A stretch of DNA of 32,787 nucleotides, taken from positions 410,352 to 443,138 of the forward strand of contig NZ_LR027558.1 in NCBI RefSeq assembly GCF_900605005.1, given 5' to 3'. The notes beneath the pieces were generated by a model. It was not told the origin of the DNA. It made no database searches and saw nothing but the letters and a program-made list of their open reading frames with translations. Shown here one piece after another: positions 13,075-21,958 of this stretch. Source of the DNA: Acidipropionibacterium timonense (lineage in GTDB: Bacteria > Actinomycetota > Actinomycetes > Propionibacteriales > Propionibacteriaceae). A program made the translations under genes and the position numbers. How positions within the stretch are numbered: position 1 is the stretch's first letter; each line of letters begins with the position of its first letter.

Positions 13075-14238
13075 ATGAGGGCCTCGACGAGGATGCGCCG
13101 TCAGCGGGCGACCGATGACCGGGACGACGCCGTCCCCCAGGGGCTGCGGACCGCGGCCGGGTGGTGCTGGCGGTTGGCCGTCATCGCCGTGTTCGTCTGG
13201 GGCCTGTTCACCGTGCTCGACAAGATCTCCGAGGTGTCGATCCCCATCGCCGTCTCGCTCCTCCTCACCGCCGCGATGTGGCCCCTGGCCGGATGGCTGA
13301 CCCGCCACCGGGTACCACGGGCACTGGCCGCCGGGCTGTGCCTGCTCCTCCTCGTGGTCCTGTTGGGGGGATTGTTCACCCTTGTCGGCGCGCAGATCGC
13401 CAGCCAATGGGATGAGTTGTCGAAGCAATCGGTGGCCAGCGTCGCCCAGCTCACCCACTGGCTCGCCGGGTCGCCGTTCCATGTGAGTCAGAGCCAGCTC
13501 AACGGCCTGCTCACCGCCGCCGAGACCTGGGCCAAGGGCTCCCAGGGGCGGATCGCCGGGTGGGCGGCGGCCGCCGGCACCGGGATCGGGCACTTCCTGG
13601 CCGGGACCGTCATGGCCCTGTTCACGACCTTCTTCTTCGTCTACGAGGGCGACAAGCTGGCGGGGGCCGTGGCGCGGGTCATCCCGTCCGAGAATCGGGC
13701 GCGGATCCTCGACTCCTCCCGACGCGGCTGGGTGGCGCTGGTGGCCTACGTGCGGGCCGCCGTCATCGTCGCCGCCGTCGACGGCCTGGGTGCCGGCATC
13801 GGCGCGGCCCTCATCGGTTCCTCGATGTCGCTGGCCATTGGGACGCTCACCTTCGTCCTGGCGTTCATCCCGATCGTGGGTGCCTTCGTGTCAGGGGTCG
13901 TCGCGGTGGCCGTCGTCCTGGTGACCCTGGGCGTCGTCAAGGCCGTCATCATGCTCATCGTCTTCGTGGCGGTCATGGAGATCGAGAGCCACGTCCTCCA
14001 GCCCTTCCTGCTGGGCAAGGCGGTGTCGATCCATCCCCTCGTCATCCTCCTGGGCATCGCCATCGGTGGGATCGTCTCGGGGATCGTCGGAGCTCTCTTC
14101 GCCATCCCGCTGGTGGCCTTCGGGGCGGCGTTCATCAAGGCCATGGACCCGGAGACCCCACCCGACGAGGTGGCGCCGGTCGTCGACGACCTGGCGGCCG
14201 AGCACGGGCGGGGGCGTCGGGGACTGCGACGTCGATGA
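13075..14238 (+). CDS. AI-2E family (PerM-type) transporter
   Basis: A 387-residue membrane protein of the AI-2E/PerM exporter family with about eight predicted helices. Two N-terminal helices (from about residue 37) are followed by a periplasmic-type segment, then a C-terminal helix bundle. The conserved [19 protein letters not shown] segment and the [15 protein letters not shown] helix are typical. The start was taken at the ATG with GGAGGA upstream; the frame is open a further 25 codons. It is divergent from ung. Family members export autoinducer-2 or act in ion exchange, so the substrate here is unknown. Confidence 0.85.
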   Translation: MRASTRMRRQRATDDRDDAVPQGLRTAAGWCWRLAVIAVFVWGLFTVLDKISEVSIPIAVSLLLTAAMWPLAGWLTRHRVPRALAAGLCLLLLVVLLGGLFTLVGAQIASQWDELSKQSVASVAQLTHWLAGSPFHVSQSQLNGLLTAAETWAKGSQGRIAGWAAAAGTGIGHFLAGTVMALFTTFFFVYEGDKLAGAVARVIPSENRARILDSSRRGWVALVAYVRAAVIVAAVDGLGAGIGAALIGSSMSLAIGTLTFVLAFIPIVGAFVSGVVAVAVVLVTLGVVKAVIMLIVFVAVMEIESHVLQPFLLGKAVSIHPLVILLGIAIGGIVSGIVGALFAIPLVAFGAAFIKAMDPETPPDEVAPVVDDLAAEHGRGRRGLRRR

Positions 14239-14290
14239 GCGTCCCGGGTCGCCCTGACGCCGGGGGTTGTGCGGGCAATACATTGGTCTC

Positions 14291-15331
14291 ATGAGCGCTG
14301 ACATCTCCGCCATCCTCGACGACCTCGCGGCAGGCCGGATCAATGCCGCCGAGGCGAATCGTCGCATCGCGGCCGCCCAGTCCGAGGGCCAGTCACCGGA
14401 CGATCAGGAACGGGCCGCCGACCGGGCCGATGAGGACTCACCGGAGGAGCCCCCGTCGGCGTCGGGGCCGTCCGAGGAGCCGAACCAGCCGCACGGATCG
14501 ACCCGTCCCGGGGGAGTCGGCTGGTCCACGGCCCGTGAGGTGCTGGGGGAGGGATGGTCCAGGGTTCCGCCCGAGGCCCGGCAGGGGCTGCGGTCGGCGT
14601 GGGAACGGGTGAGTGACGTCGCCGGGTCCATGGGTGGGGGTGGTGACTCCGCCCCCGGCCCGCGTCGGGCCCGCCCCTCCAGCCCGGACTCGCCGACGAC
14701 GCCGCCGGCCGATCTGGAACGCGTGGCGCTGCGGTGCACGGGACGACGAGTGCACGTCATCGGGGACGCGACCGTCTCCGGGGTGCGCGTCGACGGGGAC
14801 CACGTGCGCCGTCGGGTCGGGTCGACGACCGAGATCACCTGCGAGGGCCATCTGGCCCCCGATCTGTCAGGGCTGCTTCGCCTGCGCGTGCCGCGCGACC
14901 TGGACGGCGTCAAGGACCTGGGCCTGGGGCGGGAGGTCGTCATCCGGGTGCATCCGGACGTGCCGGTCGACATCGAGGTGTCCGGGGGATCGTTGCGCGT
15001 CGAGGGACTGGGTCGGCTCGGGACGGTGCGCGTCACCGCTGCGATGGCCGACCTCGGTGGTGTCCGTCAGCTCGAGAACGGGTTGGTGCAGGCGGGCAAC
15101 GCCACGATCGGTGGCACCTTCGAGGTCGGGCGGTCCCGGGTGCGCGTCGAATCGGGCAACCTCACCGTGCGTCTCGAGGAGGGGGCGAACGTCGCCGTGC
15201 GCGCCGCCACGAGGACGGCGCTCATCTCCTGGCCGGACGCCGGACAGGTGGACGAGTACATCGTCGGCAACGGTGCCGCGCGTCTCGACCTGTCGGTCGT
15301 CGTGGGCAGGGTCGCCGTCCGCAATGCGTGA
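14291..15331 (+). CDS. DUF4097-like protein with SHOCT-like N-terminus
   Basis: A 346-residue protein of unknown role. Residues 5-25 (ISAILDDLAAGRINAAEANR) look like the short SHOCT-like helix pair found at the ends of many actinobacterial proteins. A long disordered segment rich in P, S, E and G covers about 30-150. The C-terminal 190 residues are regular short beta strands (for example DIEVSGGSLRVEGLGRLGTV), as in DUF4097/adhesin-like beta-helices. There is no signal peptide or membrane segment. The ATG has a TACATT box six bases upstream, giving a leaderless start. An ATG-less extension of 8 codons is open but unsupported. Its stop lies in the loop of a perfect 17-bp hairpin. Confidence 0.75.
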   Translation: MSADISAILDDLAAGRINAAEANRRIAAAQSEGQSPDDQERAADRADEDSPEEPPSASGPSEEPNQPHGSTRPGGVGWSTAREVLGEGWSRVPPEARQGLRSAWERVSDVAGSMGGGGDSAPGPRRARPSSPDSPTTPPADLERVALRCTGRRVHVIGDATVSGVRVDGDHVRRRVGSTTEITCEGHLAPDLSGLLRLRVPRDLDGVKDLGLGREVVIRVHPDVPVDIEVSGGSLRVEGLGRLGTVRVTAAMADLGGVRQLENGLVQAGNATIGGTFEVGRSRVRVESGNLTVRLEEGANVAVRAATRTALISWPDAGQVDEYIVGNGAARLDLSVVVGRVAVRNA

Positions 15332-15349
15332 CACGGCGACCCTGCCCAC
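15302..15349. terminator. 17-bp hairpin spanning the stop codon, between convergent genes
   Basis: 15302-15318 pairs perfectly with 15333-15349, leaving a 14-nt loop that contains the stop codon of the DUF4097-like gene. It sits 48 bases from the greA stop on the other strand, so it can serve as a bidirectional terminator. The arms are GC-rich and no T-run is present. Confidence 0.75.
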
Positions 15350-15396
15350 CTGACCGACTCATCTGACCGAGCCACCCGACCGAGCGGGGGCAAGCC

Positions 15397-15903
15397 TCAC
15401 TCGTGGAAGGCCTCGACCGCGAGGATCGTCACCTCGATGGTCTTGCCGGTGGGGGCCTGGTAGCTCACCTTCTCGCCCTTGCGGTGGCCCTGGACAGCGG
15501 CGCCGAGGGGTGACTGCGGCGAGTACACCTCGATGTCGACGGCGTCGTCCGTCCCCATGACCTCACGGGAACCGAGGAGGAAGGTGTCGGTGTCGTCCTC
15601 GTCGTCGAAGTAGGCGACGGTGACCTTGGAACCGGGGACGACCTCGTCGGTACCCGCCGGGGCCTGGCCGACCTTGGCCTCCCGCAGCATGTGCTCGAGT
15701 TGACGGATGCGCGCCTCAGCCTGGCCCTGCTCCTCCCGGGCGGCGTGGTACCCACCGTTCTCGGACAGGTCGCCCTCGGACCGGGCTTCCGCGATCTTGT
15801 TGGCAATGGCGGTGCGGCCCTCCCCCTTGAGGTAGGTGAGCTCCGACTGGAGCTTGTCGAACGCCTCTTGGGTCAGCCACACGGTGTTGTTGGACTCAGA
15901 CAT
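15397..15903 (-). CDS. greA: transcription elongation factor GreA
   Basis: A 168-residue cleavage factor that rescues backtracked RNA polymerase by entering the secondary channel. Residues 10-80 form the antiparallel coiled coil, with the acidic tip in EARSEGDLSENGGYHAAREE. The C-terminal FKBP-like domain includes VVPGSKVTV and the PQSPLGAAVQGHRKGEKV block. The ATG has a TAGGAT box six bases upstream (leaderless). It follows the DUF4307 gene on the same strand by 54 bases, the usual actinobacterial pairing. Confidence 0.97.
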   Translation of the reverse strand: MSESNNTVWLTQEAFDKLQSELTYLKGEGRTAIANKIAEARSEGDLSENGGYHAAREEQGQAEARIRQLEHMLREAKVGQAPAGTDEVVPGSKVTVAYFDDEDDTDTFLLGSREVMGTDDAVDIEVYSPQSPLGAAVQGHRKGEKVSYQAPTGKTIEVTILAVEAFHE

Positions 15904-15957
15904 TGGGTCATCCTATCGCGTGTGGACGCCCGCGGCCGTGCTCGCCGCGTCCGTCAC

Positions 15958-16386
15958 TCAGCCCGTCGTGCGGCAGCTCTCCAGCTGGGCGGTGACGGCG
16001 GCGGAGAAGGTCTTCACCGAGGCATGCACCGTCTGGTCCGGATGGGTGGACGGGGCGAAGGTGACGGTCGTCTCGCCGACCCGCTGGTGGTCGGCCGAGA
16101 CGGCGTAGAGCGTGCACTGGGCGGGTCTGGCGGGGTCGGGCCGGTGGACGACGATGATGGCGTCGACCTTGGTGGCCGAGACGACCTGGTAGCCGTGGAT
16201 CTGGGCGGTGATCGGCGCGCGAGACCCGTGCAGCCCGGCCCACACCGTCCACGTGAGGAGGGCCGTCGCCAGGACGATCGTCGCGAGGATGCCGAGGACC
16301 CAGGTGACCTTCCGGCTCGACCGGCCGGGGTAGCGGCGCGCGATGCGCTCCCGGTCGGCGTCGGTGAGGGGGCGGGGGGAGGTCAC
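15958..16386 (-). CDS. DUF4307 membrane-anchored protein
   Basis: A 142-residue protein. A basic cytoplasmic N-terminus (about 1-25, with ADRERIARRYPGRSS) leads to one membrane helix (about 28-50) and an external domain of about 90 residues. The external domain carries the DUF4307 pattern (HGYQVVSATKVDAIIVVHRP, then CTLYAVSADHQRVGETTVTF). Its function is unknown in the family. The GTG start is supported by a CACAAT box six bases upstream. In mycobacteria this gene lies between greA and mca. Here greA follows but mca is not on the other side. Confidence 0.85.
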   Translation of the reverse strand: MTSPRPLTDADRERIARRYPGRSSRKVTWVLGILATIVLATALLTWTVWAGLHGSRAPITAQIHGYQVVSATKVDAIIVVHRPDPARPAQCTLYAVSADHQRVGETTVTFAPSTHPDQTVHASVKTFSAAVTAQLESCRTTG

Positions 16387-16471
16387 GGGGCCATTGTGCC
16401 GTACCCGCGCCGGTGCCGGACGCAAGGCGCTCCTCGGGCGGCACCGCGTGGAGTGGCGGTATGGTCGGCCC
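16387..16471. promoter_or_regulatory. divergent leaderless promoter region
   Basis: 85 bp between two divergent starts. Facing left is CACAAT six bases before the DUF4307 GTG. Facing right is TATGGT six bases before the ATG of the small membrane gene. Both spacings predict transcripts beginning at the start codon. mca would be expected beside this gap in the mycobacterial order. Confidence 0.5.
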
Positions 16472-16678
16472 ATGACCGTACTGCTCGTCAACGCCGGCCT
16501 GGCCAACCTCGTCGTCTTCGTCGTGCTGGCGGCCTGCGGCGTCGTCGCGTGGTACTTCATGAGGCGCAACCTGCGAGGCATCGACTTCGACGAGGTGCCC
16601 TCGGGGCCGGCCCTCAAGGAGAGGCGCGACGAGGAGGAGCCCGGGACCGAGGGGAACCGCTCGTCCGGGACGGCGTGA
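16472..16678 (+). CDS. small single-helix membrane protein
   Basis: A 68-residue protein with one membrane helix (LANLVVFVVLAACGVVAWYF, about residues 9-29) and a charged cytoplasmic tail rich in E, R and D (MRRNLRGIDFDEVPSG). It corresponds in position to the small membrane protein Rv1083 of M. tuberculosis, from memory. The ATG has a TATGGT box six bases upstream. It precedes the DUF255 gene by 21 bases, but that gene has its own box, so co-transcription is optional. Confidence 0.7.
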   Translation: MTVLLVNAGLANLVVFVVLAACGVVAWYFMRRNLRGIDFDEVPSGPALKERRDEEEPGTEGNRSSGTA

Positions 16679-16699
16679 TCCTCCCCTAGGGTTGTCCTC

Positions 16700-18715
16700 A
16701 TGGTCAACCACCTCGAGGACTCCGCCAGCCCGTACCTCCTCCAGCACGCCGCGAATCCCGTCGACTGGTTCGGTTGGGGACCGGACGCCTTCGAGGAGGC
16801 GCGCCGCCGCGACGTGCCGGTCATGGTGAGCGTCGGGTACGCGTCGTGCCACTGGTGCCACGTCATGGCACTGGAGTCGTTCACCGATCCGGACGTGGCG
16901 CAGGTCGTCAACGAGCTCGTCGTGCCGGTCAAGGTGGACCGGGAGGAGCGCCCCGACGTCGACTCCTCGCTCATGCAGGTGACCTTGGCCCTCACCGGTC
17001 AGGGCGGGTGGCCCAACACCGTCTTCCTCACCCCGGACGGGCAGCCCTTCTTCGCCGGCACCTACTTCCCGCCGGTCGCCCGCGACGGGCAGCCGGCCTT
17101 CGTCGACGTCGTCCGGGCGCTGGGCACGGCCTGGCAGGACCGGCGCGCCGAGGTGCTGGGCTCGGCGTCGGCCATCGTCGAGCACCTGGTGTCGGCCGAT
17201 GACGGGGACGACGCCGCCGTCCCGCCCGCGTCCGAGCTCATCGACGCCGTCGGCGCCGACTACGACATCGTCCACGGCGGGTTCGGCGGGCCGACGAAGT
17301 TCCCCAACGCGACCCTCATCGACGCCCTCCTCGTCAAGGGCGACCCCACCAGCCTGGACATGGCGCAGAACACGTGCGAGCACCTCGTGCGTGGTGGCAT
17401 CTTCGACCAGGTCGGCGGCGGGTTCCACCGGTACGCCACCGACGAGCAGTGGGTGGTGCCGCACTTCGAGAAGATGCTGTACGACAACGCCCTCCTCCTC
17501 GGGACCATGGCACGGTGCTGGCGTCGCACCGCCGACCACGATCCGGACCGGCGGGAGCTCTACGCCCACGCCGCCCGTCGCACCGTCGACTGGTTGGTGC
17601 GCGAGATGAGGATGGACTCGGGGCTGTACGCCGCCGGTCTGGACGCCGACTCCGATGACGCGGCGGGACACACCCGCGAGGGGATCTTCTACCTGTGGAG
17701 CCAGGACCTCATCGTCGACGCCCTCGGGCAGGAGGAGGCCGACTGGTTGCGGCCACTGGTGCATCTGTCGCCCGAGTTCGACGGCGGACTGGGCACCCTG
17801 CAGCTGCGTGGGCGGGTGCACTGGGACCGGATCAACGCCGACATGGACACCCTGCTGCGTGCCCGGTCGCATCGGGCCCGGCCGGCTCGTGACGACAAGG
17901 CGGTGACGGCGTGGAACGCCATGCTCGTCGACTCCCTCGTCGAGGCGGGGATGATCCTGCGTGAGTGGTCGTGGGTGAGCCTGGCTGCCGAGCTGGCCGA
18001 GGTGCTGTGGAACAGCCACTGGCGTGACGGTGAGCTGCTGCGGACGAGCTTCCACGGTCGTGCCGGCGCGCCGGCGGTGTGCGAGGACCATGCTCACCTG
18101 GCGCTGGCCCTGGCCGGGCTGGCCGGGGCCACCGGTGAGGGGCTGTGGCTCGAGCGTGCGGTGGCGGTCGTCGAGGCCGCGGTGGCGCGGTTCTCGGCCG
18201 ATGATGGTGGGTTCCTCGACGCCGAGCCCTCGCCGTTGCTCACCGCGCCTGCCCGGGTACGCACCGATGACGCATGTCCCTCGGCGGCCGCGACGATGGT
18301 GCGGGCGCTGCGTCGAGTCGGGCTCATGGCCGGGCGTCAGGACCTCGTCGAGCGGGCCGACGTCGCGGCGTCGACCCTGCGAGGGGTGGTCGCCCGCTCA
18401 CCGCGGTTCGCCGGGTGGGCGTTGGCCGACCATCTCGAGTCCGACGAGGCCCGCCGGGGACTGCGACGGGCGGCGGTTGTCGTCGTCGAGGAGACGGCCG
18501 AGCCGGGCGATCTGGCGGCGGCGGCCTGGCGGATGGCCCCGGCTGGGTCGGCGCTCATGCGTGGTCCGGCGGGGACCCAGGGCTTCGACGGATGGTTCGA
18601 GGGCCGTGGATCGATGGACGGACGCGCGACGGCGTACGTGTGCCGGGGGACGACGTGCTTCGAGCCGGTCGACGACTACGAGCAGCTCAAGGAGCCGCTG
18701 TGGCGTCGCGTGTAG
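16700..18715 (+). CDS. DUF255 thioredoxin-domain protein (YyaL type)
   Basis: A 671-residue protein. The N-terminal thioredoxin-like DUF255 domain (about 1-160) opens with [21 protein letters not shown] and bears the CHWC pair (C50, C53). The rest is an alpha/alpha-barrel region resembling mannose-isomerase/GlcNAc-epimerase folds. Conserved blocks are [33 protein letters not shown] and [12 protein letters not shown]. The family (SPATA20/YyaL) is widespread, but its reaction is not established. The ATG has TAGGGT seven bases upstream (leaderless). It converges on the cis-prenyl transferase gene with 18 bases between stops. Confidence 0.93.
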   Translation: MVNHLEDSASPYLLQHAANPVDWFGWGPDAFEEARRRDVPVMVSVGYASCHWCHVMALESFTDPDVAQVVNELVVPVKVDREERPDVDSSLMQVTLALTGQGGWPNTVFLTPDGQPFFAGTYFPPVARDGQPAFVDVVRALGTAWQDRRAEVLGSASAIVEHLVSADDGDDAAVPPASELIDAVGADYDIVHGGFGGPTKFPNATLIDALLVKGDPTSLDMAQNTCEHLVRGGIFDQVGGGFHRYATDEQWVVPHFEKMLYDNALLLGTMARCWRRTADHDPDRRELYAHAARRTVDWLVREMRMDSGLYAAGLDADSDDAAGHTREGIFYLWSQDLIVDALGQEEADWLRPLVHLSPEFDGGLGTLQLRGRVHWDRINADMDTLLRARSHRARPARDDKAVTAWNAMLVDSLVEAGMILREWSWVSLAAELAEVLWNSHWRDGELLRTSFHGRAGAPAVCEDHAHLALALAGLAGATGEGLWLERAVAVVEAAVARFSADDGGFLDAEPSPLLTAPARVRTDDACPSAAATMVRALRRVGLMAGRQDLVERADVAASTLRGVVARSPRFAGWALADHLESDEARRGLRRAAVVVVEETAEPGDLAAAAWRMAPAGSALMRGPAGTQGFDGWFEGRGSMDGRATAYVCRGTTCFEPVDDYEQLKEPLWRRV

Positions 18716-18733
18716 GTGCGCCCCCGCGATGGC

Positions 18734-19555
18734 TCAGCGGCCGTACCGCCGCTCTCGCTGGGTGAACGAGCGCAACGCACGGAGGAAGTCGACCTTGCGG
18801 AAGTCGGGCCACAGGGCCTCACAGAAATAGAACTCCGAGTGCGCCGACTGCCACATGAGGAAGCCCGACAGTCGCTGTTCGCCCGAGGTGCGAATGATGA
18901 GGTCGGGGTCGGGTTGGCCGCGGGTGTACAGGTGCTCGGCGATCTGGTCGATCTCCAGGGTGCTCGCCAGCTCGTCCAGACTCGTCCCCTTCTGCGCCTC
19001 CTCGGCCAGGAGCGACCGGACGGCGTCACGCAACTCGTGACGGCCGCCGTACGCGATCGCCACGTTGATGTGCATTCCCTCGCGGCAGGCCGTCGAAGCG
19101 CTCACCTCGCGCAGCCCGGCCGCCATCTCCGGCGGGACGAGGCCGAGGTCGCCGACCGCCTGCACACGCCACTGGGGGTTGGTGGCCAGGTCGGTGACGA
19201 GTGAGGCGATGACGTCGAGGAGGGGGCCCAACTCGCCGGTCTCGGCGCGTTGGAGGTTGTCGGTCGACAGCACCCACAGGGTGACGATGGGGATGCCCAC
19301 GTCGTCGCACCATGAACAGAACTGGATGAGTTTGTCCGCGCCGGCCTCGTAGCCGGCGACCAAGGGCTGTCCCGGGGCATTGAGCCTGGCCCAGCGGCGG
19401 TTGCCGTCGGCGAGCACCGCGACGTGCTGCGGCAGGCGGGATCGGTCGAGTTGGTCGACCAGTCGTGCCTCGTAGGTGCTGTAGAGCAGGCCGGACGGGT
19501 GGAGCCGGTCGATCGTCTCGCCGACCAGCGACATGTAGTGCTCGGCTCTACCCAT
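18734..19555 (-). CDS. uppS: cis-prenyl transferase (Z-FPP synthase/UppS family)
   Basis: A 273-residue cis-prenyl transferase that adds isopentenyl diphosphate to an allylic primer for polyprenyl carriers of cell-wall building. The active-site block LADGNRRWA holds the catalytic Asp (D50). LSTDNLQR and the C-terminal block from GQPDPDLIIRTSGEQRLSGF to the WPDF element bind diphosphate and Mg2+. The NRR form, where typical long-chain enzymes have NGRW, and the LWQSAHSE stretch resemble the short-chain Z-farnesyl diphosphate synthase Rv1086. This favours a short-chain product, by inference. TACGCT lies six bases before the ATG. It is divergent from trhA. Confidence 0.93.
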   Translation of the reverse strand: MGRAEHYMSLVGETIDRLHPSGLLYSTYEARLVDQLDRSRLPQHVAVLADGNRRWARLNAPGQPLVAGYEAGADKLIQFCSWCDDVGIPIVTLWVLSTDNLQRAETGELGPLLDVIASLVTDLATNPQWRVQAVGDLGLVPPEMAAGLREVSASTACREGMHINVAIAYGGRHELRDAVRSLLAEEAQKGTSLDELASTLEIDQIAEHLYTRGQPDPDLIIRTSGEQRLSGFLMWQSAHSEFYFCEALWPDFRKVDFLRALRSFTQRERRYGR

Positions 19556-19610
19556 GGACCCAGCGTACCGACGTCGTCCGACGCCGCGTGTGGAGGTCGG
19601 CTCCGCGAGC

Positions 19611-19616
19611 TACAGT
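19611..19616 (+). promoter_or_regulatory. candidate -10 box of trhA
   Basis: TACAGT, placing a start of transcription near 19623, just before the palindrome at 19625-19644. No good -35 box is seen at the normal spacing. Confidence 0.4.
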
Positions 19617-19624
19617 CGATACGT

Positions 19625-19644
19625 AACCTACGGTTCGGTAGGTT
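19625..19644. promoter_or_regulatory. 20-bp palindromic operator candidate
   Basis: AACCTAC and GTAGGTT are perfect 7-bp arms around a 6-bp centre (GGTTCG). The size and symmetry suit a TetR-type dimer. It overlaps the predicted trhA transcription start and lies 41 bases before its ATG, so a bound repressor would block trhA. No TetR gene is in the window. Confidence 0.55.
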
Positions 19645-19685
19645 GTGCACGTCTTGGGGTTCGCCCGTGGATCGGAGGGTTCATC

Positions 19686-20369
19686 ATGGCCGTCGTGGCA
19701 AGGGGTGTCGCGGGTGCGTCCGATCTCCGCGAGAGCGTCCTGGCGACGCCGCCGCGCTGGCGCGGGTGGATCCACACCGTCATGGCGCCGGTCATCCTCG
19801 TGGCCGGGCTCGGACTCATGATCGCGACCTCCGGCTGGGCCGATCGGTTCGCCCTGGCGGTGTGGACGATCACCGGGATCCTCCTGTTCGGCAACTCGGC
19901 GGTCTACCACCGGGTGCCCTGGCGTCCGTCGATCAAGTCGGTCCTGAGGCGCATCGATCATGCCAACATCGCTGTGTTCATCGCTGGCACGTACACCCCG
20001 CTGGCGGTGTCGATGACGCGTGGGCTCTCGATGGTCCTCCTGCTGTCGATCATCTGGGCCTGTGCGCTGCTCGGGGTGGCGCTCCGGTTCTGGTGGCGCG
20101 GCGTGCCGCGCTGGGTGTCGGCGATCCTCTACGTCGTCATGGGGTGGACCGCCCTGTGGTGGCTGCCGCAGTTCTGGCACGCGGGCGGCCCGGCCGTCGT
20201 CATCCTCATCCTCGTCGGTGGCATCTTCTACACCGTGGGCGCGGTGACCTATGCGGCCAAGCGACCCGATCCGTCGCCGCAGTGGTTCGGGTTCCACGAG
20301 ATCTTCCACGCCTGCACCGCGGTGGGCGCTGTCTGCCACGCGGTCGCCATCGGCCTGGCGATGATCTGA
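19686..20369 (+). CDS. trhA: hemolysin III/PAQR family membrane protein TrhA
   Basis: A 227-residue protein with seven predicted membrane helices, in the hemolysin III branch of the PAQR family, linked to membrane-fluidity homeostasis. Family motifs include the H/S-bearing NSAVYHRV segment after helix 2, the RRIDHANIAVFIAGTYTP block and the C-terminal FHEIFHACTAVGAVCHAVAI. These contribute the His, Ser and Asp residues of the metal-binding hydrolase-like centre. The ATG has GGAGG eight bases upstream. The frame extends upstream but this start fits the family. A palindromic operator candidate lies in the leader, so this gene is probably regulated, unlike its leaderless neighbours. Confidence 0.92.
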   Translation: MAVVARGVAGASDLRESVLATPPRWRGWIHTVMAPVILVAGLGLMIATSGWADRFALAVWTITGILLFGNSAVYHRVPWRPSIKSVLRRIDHANIAVFIAGTYTPLAVSMTRGLSMVLLLSIIWACALLGVALRFWWRGVPRWVSAILYVVMGWTALWWLPQFWHAGGPAVVILILVGGIFYTVGAVTYAAKRPDPSPQWFGFHEIFHACTAVGAVCHAVAIGLAMI

Positions 20370-20540
20370 GTCGATCCGAGACGCGGGGCACCAGCTGATC
20401 GGAAGGTGAACACTCGGGGAACACCTGCGTGTCCGGTTCGGGCTGCCCCGCGCGCGCATAGGTTGGGGGCCAGGGACCGCGCACGACGCCCGGTGGCGTC
20501 CTCCTTCCCGCGGGCGGACCCAGTCCACGGGAGGTCCGTC

Positions 20541-21881
20541 TTGTCCGCCAGCCAGGTCACGTCCGCGAGAACAGCCATCCCCGAGCCTCGGCCGGGGTGC
20601 CGGACGTACGTCATCGACACCTCAGTGCTCCTGTCCGATCCCAGGGCGCTGTTGAGATTCGCCGAACACCAGGTCGTGCTGCCCATCGTCGTCATCACCG
20701 AACTCGAGGGGAAGCGTCACCACCCCGAGCTGGGGCACTTCGCCCGCGCCGCCCTGCGCATCCTCGACGACCTGAGGATCCGCTACGGCGGGCTCGATCT
20801 GCCCGTGCCGCTCAATGACGACGGCGGCACGCTGTGGGTGGAGCTCAATCACTCCGACCCGTCGACCCTGCCCGACGGATTCCGCCTCGGCGACAACGAC
20901 ACCCGCATCCTCGCGGTCGCCGCGAACCACCGGGCCGCAGGGCACGACGTCGTCCTGGTGAGCAAGGACCTCCCGTTGCGGGTCAAGGCCTCGGCCATCG
21001 GTCTGGGGGCCGAGGAGTACCGCCACGAGCTGGCGACCGACGGCACCTGGACCGGCATGACGAGCCTGGCCGTCGGCGATGACGTCGTCTCACGGGTGTA
21101 CGACGAGGGCCGGGTGGCGCTGCCGGAGGCCGCCGAGCTGCCCGTGCACACCGGAGTCGTCCTCGAGGGGCCGTCGAGCACCGCCCTGACCCGGCGGATG
21201 CCCGACGGCGAGGTCCGGCTCGTGCGCACCGATCTGGAGGCCTTCGGCATCCACGGCCGGTCGGCCGAGCAGCGGGTGGCGCTGGATCTCCTCCTCGACC
21301 AGCAGGTCGGGATCGTCTCGCTGGGAGGCCGCGCCGGGACCGGCAAGTCGGCCCTGGCGCTGGCTGCCGGACTCGAGGCGGTCCTCGAGCAGGAGCTGTA
21401 CAAGAAGGTCATCGTCTTCCGCCCGCTGTACGCCGTCGGAGGCCAGGAACTGGGCTACCTGCCCGGCACGGAGGGCGAGAAGATGGCGCCCTGGGGACAG
21501 GCCGTGCTCGACACCCTGTCGTCGGTGACGAACTCCTTCGTCATCGAGGAGGTCGTCTCGCGCGGGATGCTCGAGATCCTGCCCTTGACGCACATCCGTG
21601 GCCGGTCCTTGCACGATGCCTTCGTCATCGTCGACGAGGCCCAGTCGCTGGAGCGCAACGTCCTGCTCACCGTGCTCTCGCGGATCGGGCAGAACTCGCG
21701 GGTCGTGCTCACCCATGACGTCGCCCAGCGCGACAACCTGCGGGTGGGCAGGTACGACGGGGTCGCGGCGGTCGTCGAGCGGCTGCGCGGGAACCCACTG
21801 TTCGGGCATGTGACGCTCGTGCGGTCGGAACGATCGCCCATCGCGGCGCTCGTGACCTCGATGATGGAGGACATGGTCTGA
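20541..21881 (+). CDS. PIN-PhoH fusion ATPase/ribonuclease (PhoH2 type)
   Basis: A 446-residue protein fusing an N-terminal PIN nuclease domain ([12 protein letters not shown], with acidic residues from about 26 on) to a PhoH ATPase domain. The ATPase has Walker [12 protein letters not shown] near residue 262 and Walker B VIVDEAQ near 361. The mycobacterial homologue PhoH2 is a sequence-specific RNA helicase/RNase. The start is a TTG with GGGAGG six bases upstream, and the frame is open to a GTG 45 codons earlier. A TAGGTT box at 20459-20464 would give a leader of about 70 nt. The small partner PhoAT of mycobacteria is not evident as a separate gene. A GC-rich hairpin follows. Confidence 0.88.
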   Translation: MSASQVTSARTAIPEPRPGCRTYVIDTSVLLSDPRALLRFAEHQVVLPIVVITELEGKRHHPELGHFARAALRILDDLRIRYGGLDLPVPLNDDGGTLWVELNHSDPSTLPDGFRLGDNDTRILAVAANHRAAGHDVVLVSKDLPLRVKASAIGLGAEEYRHELATDGTWTGMTSLAVGDDVVSRVYDEGRVALPEAAELPVHTGVVLEGPSSTALTRRMPDGEVRLVRTDLEAFGIHGRSAEQRVALDLLLDQQVGIVSLGGRAGTGKSALALAAGLEAVLEQELYKKVIVFRPLYAVGGQELGYLPGTEGEKMAPWGQAVLDTLSSVTNSFVIEEVVSRGMLEILPLTHIRGRSLHDAFVIVDEAQSLERNVLLTVLSRIGQNSRVVLTHDVAQRDNLRVGRYDGVAAVVERLRGNPLFGHVTLVRSERSPIAALVTSMMEDMV

Positions 21882-21893
21882 ATGACGGTGACT

Positions 21894-21913
21894 CTCCCGG
21901 GCCGCGCCGGGAG
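21894..21913 (+). terminator. hairpin after the PIN-PhoH gene
   Basis: CTCCCGG and CCGGGAG pair across a 6-nt loop, 13 bases after the PhoH stop, followed by a weak ATGATTT stretch. It is short and GC-rich, and the next gene has its own promoter box. A modest terminator is likely. Confidence 0.5.
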
Positions 21914-21958
21914 CCGATGATTTGGGGGTGCGGGTGAGGGATCTGTGACAATGCCGAC

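Noticed and set aside
15908-18097. A 729-codon minus-strand frame opposite the DUF255 protein
   Set aside because: It mirrors the codon pattern of the well-supported DUF255 gene and has low-complexity composition; GC-rich DNA commonly yields such mirrors.
20406-20540. A separate PhoAT-like small gene before the PIN-PhoH gene
   Set aside because: The open stretch is in the same frame as PIN-PhoH with no stop between, and a TAGGTT box lies inside it, so it looks like leader or an unsupported extension.
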